Assembly: GCF_051201665.1 (NCBI RefSeq)
Contig: NZ_CP179210.1
Location: forward strand, 2,108,001 to 2,172,000
DNA: 64,000 bases
Reading direction: 5' to 3'
From: Psychrobium sp051201665
Lineage (GTDB): Bacteria; Pseudomonadota; Gammaproteobacteria; Enterobacterales; Psychrobiaceae
The notes beneath the pieces are model-generated. The model saw only the letters and a program-made list of their open reading frames with translations. It was not told the origin of the DNA and did not search any database. Numbering within the stretch: position 1 is the first letter of the stretch; each line of letters begins with the position of its first letter. Shown in pieces: positions 60,905 through 64,000 of the stretch. A program made the position numbers and the translations under genes.

Positions 60905-61414
60905 TTGCAGTTAAAAGATATTGATAAAGCGACCTATCGCCAGCATTTTAAGTACACTACTTTTGCAGTGATTGCAGCATTGATGATTGGAGCGCTGAGT
61001 ATTTCATCAATCTTGATTCTTTTCGTCGGTGATGTTGACGGCAGTAACTTCAATCTGAATTTAGCAGGGGTTATTATTAGTGTTGTTATCCTTGCTATCG
61101 TTGCTAGTCAGATAAAATCAAAGCCGTACTTTGCTGAGATACTCTACGTATCGCGTTTGAAATTTGAGCTTTCTCATATCAATCGCAAGTTAAAAGCCGT
61201 TGAAAAATCGGCAAAGAACAACAACACTACAGCATTTGATGTTCTTGCTTTTTATTACCAAGCCACACGACAAGTTTGGACCCTCGACGATAATACGCTT
61301 ACGATAAGTGAATTAAACAGTAAAGAATCAATGTTTTTTGACCAAATAAATCAAGTAAACTTTCAAGCGGACGCTAACCGTTATTCTCGTGATCTATTAA
61401 CGCAATTTTCTTAA
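60905..61414 (+). CDS. DUF3087 membrane protein
   Basis: A 169-residue protein starting at TTG 60905, with AAGGG eight bases before; no ATG is available upstream. Two membrane helices (FAVIAALMIGALSISSILIL; LAGVIISVVILAIVASQI) are followed by a cytosolic helical domain with the pattern LKFELSHINRKLKAVEKSAK, AFDVLAFYYQATRQVW. This fits DUF3087, typical of Alteromonadales and relatives; function unknown. The next gene begins 10 bases downstream. Confidence 0.85.
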   Translation: MQLKDIDKATYRQHFKYTTFAVIAALMIGALSISSILILFVGDVDGSNFNLNLAGVIISVVILAIVASQIKSKPYFAEILYVSRLKFELSHINRKLKAVEKSAKNNNTTAFDVLAFYYQATRQVWTLDDNTLTISELNSKESMFFDQINQVNFQADANRYSRDLLTQFS

Positions 61415-61423
61415 GGATTTTAC

Positions 61424-62059
61424 GTGCATCAGTTAACCAACGAACAAGAACAACAACTATCCCATTGGCTTGTCGACCAAGCGCCTAGTCAAACGCTGTG
61501 TTTAAATGCCGTCAAAGGTTATTTGTTTGCCGTCATAGCAAGCCCTGATCCTATTGAAGTTAACGATTGGCTGCCCATTATTTTTAACGCAGAAACTGAC
61601 AGCATTCCCGATGAGATCACGATGATTTTGGCGCAGTTGTACAATCACACCAGTGACTTGGTGTTTGATGAAGGATATAAACTCCCGAAAGTCTTAGAGT
61701 TCTCTCAAGAAATGGTTGAAGCTAACTTCCTTAGTGGTCACCCGTTACACGAATGGAGCTATGGTTTTGCGTGCGGCGCGAATTTTTATTCAAACAAATT
61801 ACTCGATAACCTTACCGAAGAATCTGAAATTCTGGAATCGTTTACGCTTGCTATAATGGCATTAACGTTTTTTGCAGACCGTCAGATGGCTCAAGAAGTT
61901 GTCGATAGCCAAGATGATAGTAATCTATCCGTGTTTGCGCCAATTATGTATAGCATGATTGGTGATTTGGTTCCTGAATATGCACAACTCGTTGAACAAG
62001 CGGCATTAAGCACAGGGCTATACGATTTTGAGGAATCAGAAGGTTGGGGTGAAGAGTAG
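61424..62059 (+). CDS. UPF0149 (YgfB/YecA-like) protein
   Basis: A 211-residue protein from GTG 61424 after an AAGGA site. LNAVKGYLFAVIASPDPIEV, FSQEMVEANFLSGHPLHEWS and YGFACGANFYSN match the helical YgfB/YecA fold. It lacks the C-terminal SEC-C zinc motif of YecA, ending in acidic EESEGWGEE. Function unknown. Confidence 0.88.
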   Translation: MHQLTNEQEQQLSHWLVDQAPSQTLCLNAVKGYLFAVIASPDPIEVNDWLPIIFNAETDSIPDEITMILAQLYNHTSDLVFDEGYKLPKVLEFSQEMVEANFLSGHPLHEWSYGFACGANFYSNKLLDNLTEESEILESFTLAIMALTFFADRQMAQEVVDSQDDSNLSVFAPIMYSMIGDLVPEYAQLVEQAALSTGLYDFEESEGWGEE

Positions 62060-62118
62060 TACTTTTTATCTATCTTCTGCTAAACTTTAATTACCGACCT
62101 ATTGTGATGAGGTGATAT

Positions 62119-62403
62119 ATGCATTTAGACCTTGATATTCATAACTACTATGAAAAGTTGATGATAGAACATCTGATTTCCCATCCTGAGTACAGTGAGT
62201 TTGACAAAGAGTTTATGGCTGATGTTTGTTGTCACGCTTTAACCCAGCTCCCTGCTCGCTATATCCGCCATGAAATTGATATGTCGTTTTATCTAAGCTC
62301 TTACGATCGACTTAACATGGATTATCAAGTTGATAAAGCGGTGAAATCTGCCATTGCATATTTACACAATAAAGCGCAGCATCGACCTAACGCTGCACGG
62401 TAA
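62119..62403 (+). CDS. ComFB-family protein
   Basis: A 94-residue protein with DIHNYYEKLMIEHLIS, then MADVCCHALTQLPARYIRHE and DMSFYLSS, the shape of the late-competence ComFB family (usually V--Y---V---ICC-AL--LPP-Y). Some ComFB proteins bind cyclic dinucleotides; whether this one does is not visible from sequence. It overlaps the convergent lipoprotein gene by 17 bases. Confidence 0.85.
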   Translation: MHLDLDIHNYYEKLMIEHLISHPEYSEFDKEFMADVCCHALTQLPARYIRHEIDMSFYLSSYDRLNMDYQVDKAVKSAIAYLHNKAQHRPNAAR

Positions 62404-62779
62404 TCGACTGTTCGAAGTATTGAGTTTTCCCGTTTTCTTGCCAGGTCAATGATAAGCGCCATTGCATCACTGGCAAAGCACAGGCGCCGAGTAAAACTTT
62501 AGTCGAATATGCCGTCAAATCCTGATTATTCGACGTAAAAAACAACGGTACTTTACCCATATCCATCGAAATTCCGGTAAGCTCTCCCTTAATATTTGAG
62601 ACGGGTTGATCAAATGTGATCCCAACATCAAAGAGCGTTTCAGCATAAAGCTCCTGTGGAATAGTTAGAGCCAATGAATCGCTCTGGAATGTATTGATTT
62701 TATGGATGTTCTCAGTTTTGTCTACGGTGTCGTAACATCCCGTAAGAATAAGTAAACTGGCTAGTATAATCGGCTTCAT
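62387..62779 (-). CDS. Predicted lipoprotein
   Basis: A 130-residue protein with lipobox LILTGC, so probably membrane-anchored. The mature part is likely an all-beta domain (ALTIPQELYAETLFDVGITF, GISMDMGKVPLFFTS, LTWQENGKTQYFEQSITV). Similar proteins are often near cbb3 oxidase genes in marine gammaproteobacteria, but I cannot name the family. It is divergent from ccoN. Confidence 0.75.
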   Translation of the reverse strand: MKPIILASLLILTGCYDTVDKTENIHKINTFQSDSLALTIPQELYAETLFDVGITFDQPVSNIKGELTGISMDMGKVPLFFTSNNQDLTAYSTKVLLGACALPVMQWRLSLTWQENGKTQYFEQSITVQR

Positions 62780-62905
62780 TTCACTACTTTTTTAATTTTT
62801 ATGGTCGGATTATAGCGATATTTTTGCAACTTTTTGCGTATAAAAACGTCAGTTAGTTAATATTTGTCAAAATATTTCAGAATTCTCCCTCTTCAAATTT
62901 CATCT

Positions 62906-62919
62906 TTGATCTAAATCAA
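62906..62919 (+). promoter_or_regulatory. Perfect FNR/ANR box of the ccoN promoter
   Basis: TTGATCTAAATCAA matches TTGATNNNNATCAA exactly. A TATGAT -10 box at 62943-62948 places the site at about -42, the class II activation position. It fits oxygen-regulated cbb3 oxidase expression. The rest of 62780-63098 shows no gene. Confidence 0.8.
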
Positions 62920-63098
62920 GCTACAATACTGCCGTTTTAACGTATGATAGCGCTGCAAATTAGTCATGGTCTAACCGTAATGAAACCATCATTAATGTAG
63001 CACGGGTCCTTATGCATTTTTATAAAAATAAATAAGGTTTACAGCCGAAACTTTGAGTTCGGCATTCACAAGCAAATGTAAGCACTGGAAGCAATAAG

Positions 63099-64000
63099 AT
63101 GAGTCACACAACTCCATCACACGCTGATTATAACTACACTGTTGTCCGCCAATTCGCGATTGCCACCGTTATTTTGGGAATCGTTGGTATGGCAGTGGGT
63201 GTATTTATTGCAGCACAGCTATACTGGCCAAGTTTAAACTTTGACACACCTTGGTTAACCTTTAGTCGGTTACGTCCGCTACATACTAATGCCGTAATTT
63301 TCGGTTTTGGTACAAGCGCCCTTTTCGCAACGTCTTATTACGTTGTTCAACGCACCTGTCAAGTCAGGTTATTCAGCGATAAAATCGCCAGCTTCACCTT
63401 TTATGGGTGGATGGCAATCATCGCGTCAGCTGTTATCACTTTACCACTTGGTTATACCTCGTCTAAAGAATACGCTGAACTTGAATGGCCAATCGATATC
63501 GCGATTGCGGTAGTATGGGTAGCTTATGCTGTCAATTTCTTTGGCACATTAATGAAACGTAAAACATCGCACATTTATGTCGCTAACTGGTTCTACGGTG
63601 GTTTCATCCTAGTTGTTGCTGTACTACACATTATCAATAGTGCTGCGATACCTGTATCTTGGTTGAAGTCTTATTCTGCTTACGGCGGTGCTACGGATGC
63701 TATGGTTCAATGGTGGTACGGCCATAATGCCGTAGGTTTCCTATTGACTGCTGGTTTCCTAGGTATGATGTATTACTTCGTTCCTAAGCAAGCTGAGCGC
63801 CCAGTATATTCTTACCGTTTATCTATCGTTCATTTCTGGGCACTTGTTGCACTTTACATTTGGGCGGGTTCACATCACCTTCACTACACTGCGTTACCTG
63901 ATTGGTCGCAAACTGTAGGTATGGTTATGTCTGTTATCTTATTTGCTCCGTCATGGGGTGGTATGATTAACGGTATCATGACGTTATCTGGTGCATGGCA
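63099..64000 (+). CDS. ccoN: cbb3-type cytochrome c oxidase subunit I, cut by window edge
   Basis: From ATG 63099 (MSHTTPSHADYNYTVVRQFA) an open frame runs off the right edge, 300 codons. PWLTFSRLRPLHTNAVIFGF holds the low-spin haem histidine. VQWWYGHNAVGFLLTAGFLG has the CuB ligand histidine of helix VI, and YIWAGSHHLHYTALPDW carries the two-histidine copper site. This is the catalytic, proton-pumping subunit of the high-affinity oxidase, probably followed by ccoOQP beyond the window. Confidence 0.96.
   Translation, partial: MSHTTPSHADYNYTVVRQFAIATVILGIVGMAVGVFIAAQLYWPSLNFDTPWLTFSRLRPLHTNAVIFGFGTSALFATSYYVVQRTCQVRLFSDKIASFTFYGWMAIIASAVITLPLGYTSSKEYAELEWPIDIAIAVVWVAYAVNFFGTLMKRKTSHIYVANWFYGGFILVVAVLHIINSAAIPVSWLKSYSAYGGATDAMVQWWYGHNAVGFLLTAGFLGMMYYFVPKQAERPVYSYRLSIVHFWALVALYIWAGSHHLHYTALPDWSQTVGMVMSVILFAPSWGGMINGIMTLSGAW

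Noticed and set aside
63307..63513. Open frame on + near the right edge as a separate gene
   Set aside because: Out-of-frame shadow of ccoN, which runs uninterrupted from 63099 to the edge.

Overview
The window looks like chromosome of a marine gammaproteobacterium of the Alteromonadales, most like Colwelliaceae (Thalassotalea/Colwellia). This is inferred from moderately AT-rich DNA, Lrp-PutA pairing, a MetJ-type operator, bd and cbb3 oxidases under FNR-like sites, DUF3087/DUF501/UPF0149 genes and an Mrp-type antiporter operon. No rRNA or tRNA gene was recognised.

Region by region. 1-2849: the edge of an unknown gene, then a complete IS21-type element (istA frameshifted, istB intact) with a 5-bp target duplication. 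2852-9206: core genes, namely a repeat lipoprotein, a MetF-like reductase behind a four-box MetJ operator, and an Lrp-type regulator divergent from putA. 9207-27900: an accessory island in the gap between the convergent putA and dapA-like genes. It holds integron-type attC sites and cassettes (DUF4062 pseudogene, lipoprotein, small membrane protein, YCII protein, CPBP protease), yefM-yoeB, a group II intron fragment, a TonB-dependent receptor, and remains of ISAs1, IS66, IS3, IS110 and a second IS66 element. No integron integrase is visible. A short motif, AAAGGACAGTCATTAAATT, recurs six times in one orientation at the joints between truncated segments. A joint at 19.36-19.78 kb fuses the 3' end of dapA to the 3' end of putA, as expected from a tandem duplication or an integrated circle of the island.

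27938-44146: housekeeping and accessory genes (SDR, ArsR/rhodanese pair, SPOUT methyltransferase, FKBP, PilZ, CPA2 antiporter, DUF1456, DsbA-like, S41 protease, histidine phosphatase, tyrosine recombinase, a pentapeptide-like membrane protein). Three copies of a 157-160 bp MITE with 3-bp target duplications occur at 24.4, 33.3 and 35.6 kb; two of them split genes. 44504-64000: tandem UspA protein, Mrp-type cation/proton antiporter operon, YiiX-like amidase, broken esterase, GbsR-type regulator with cydAB, gnd, TRIC channel, several small conserved proteins, and the start of ccoN behind a perfect FNR box.

Many otherwise ordinary genes carry one single-base indel, often in a run of 6-8 identical bases. 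This may be real decay, slippage/phase variation, or assembly error; raw reads would be needed to tell. The most interesting material is the island: its repeated joint motif, two matched hairpin-promoter leaders in front of cassettes, and the dapA-putA joint.
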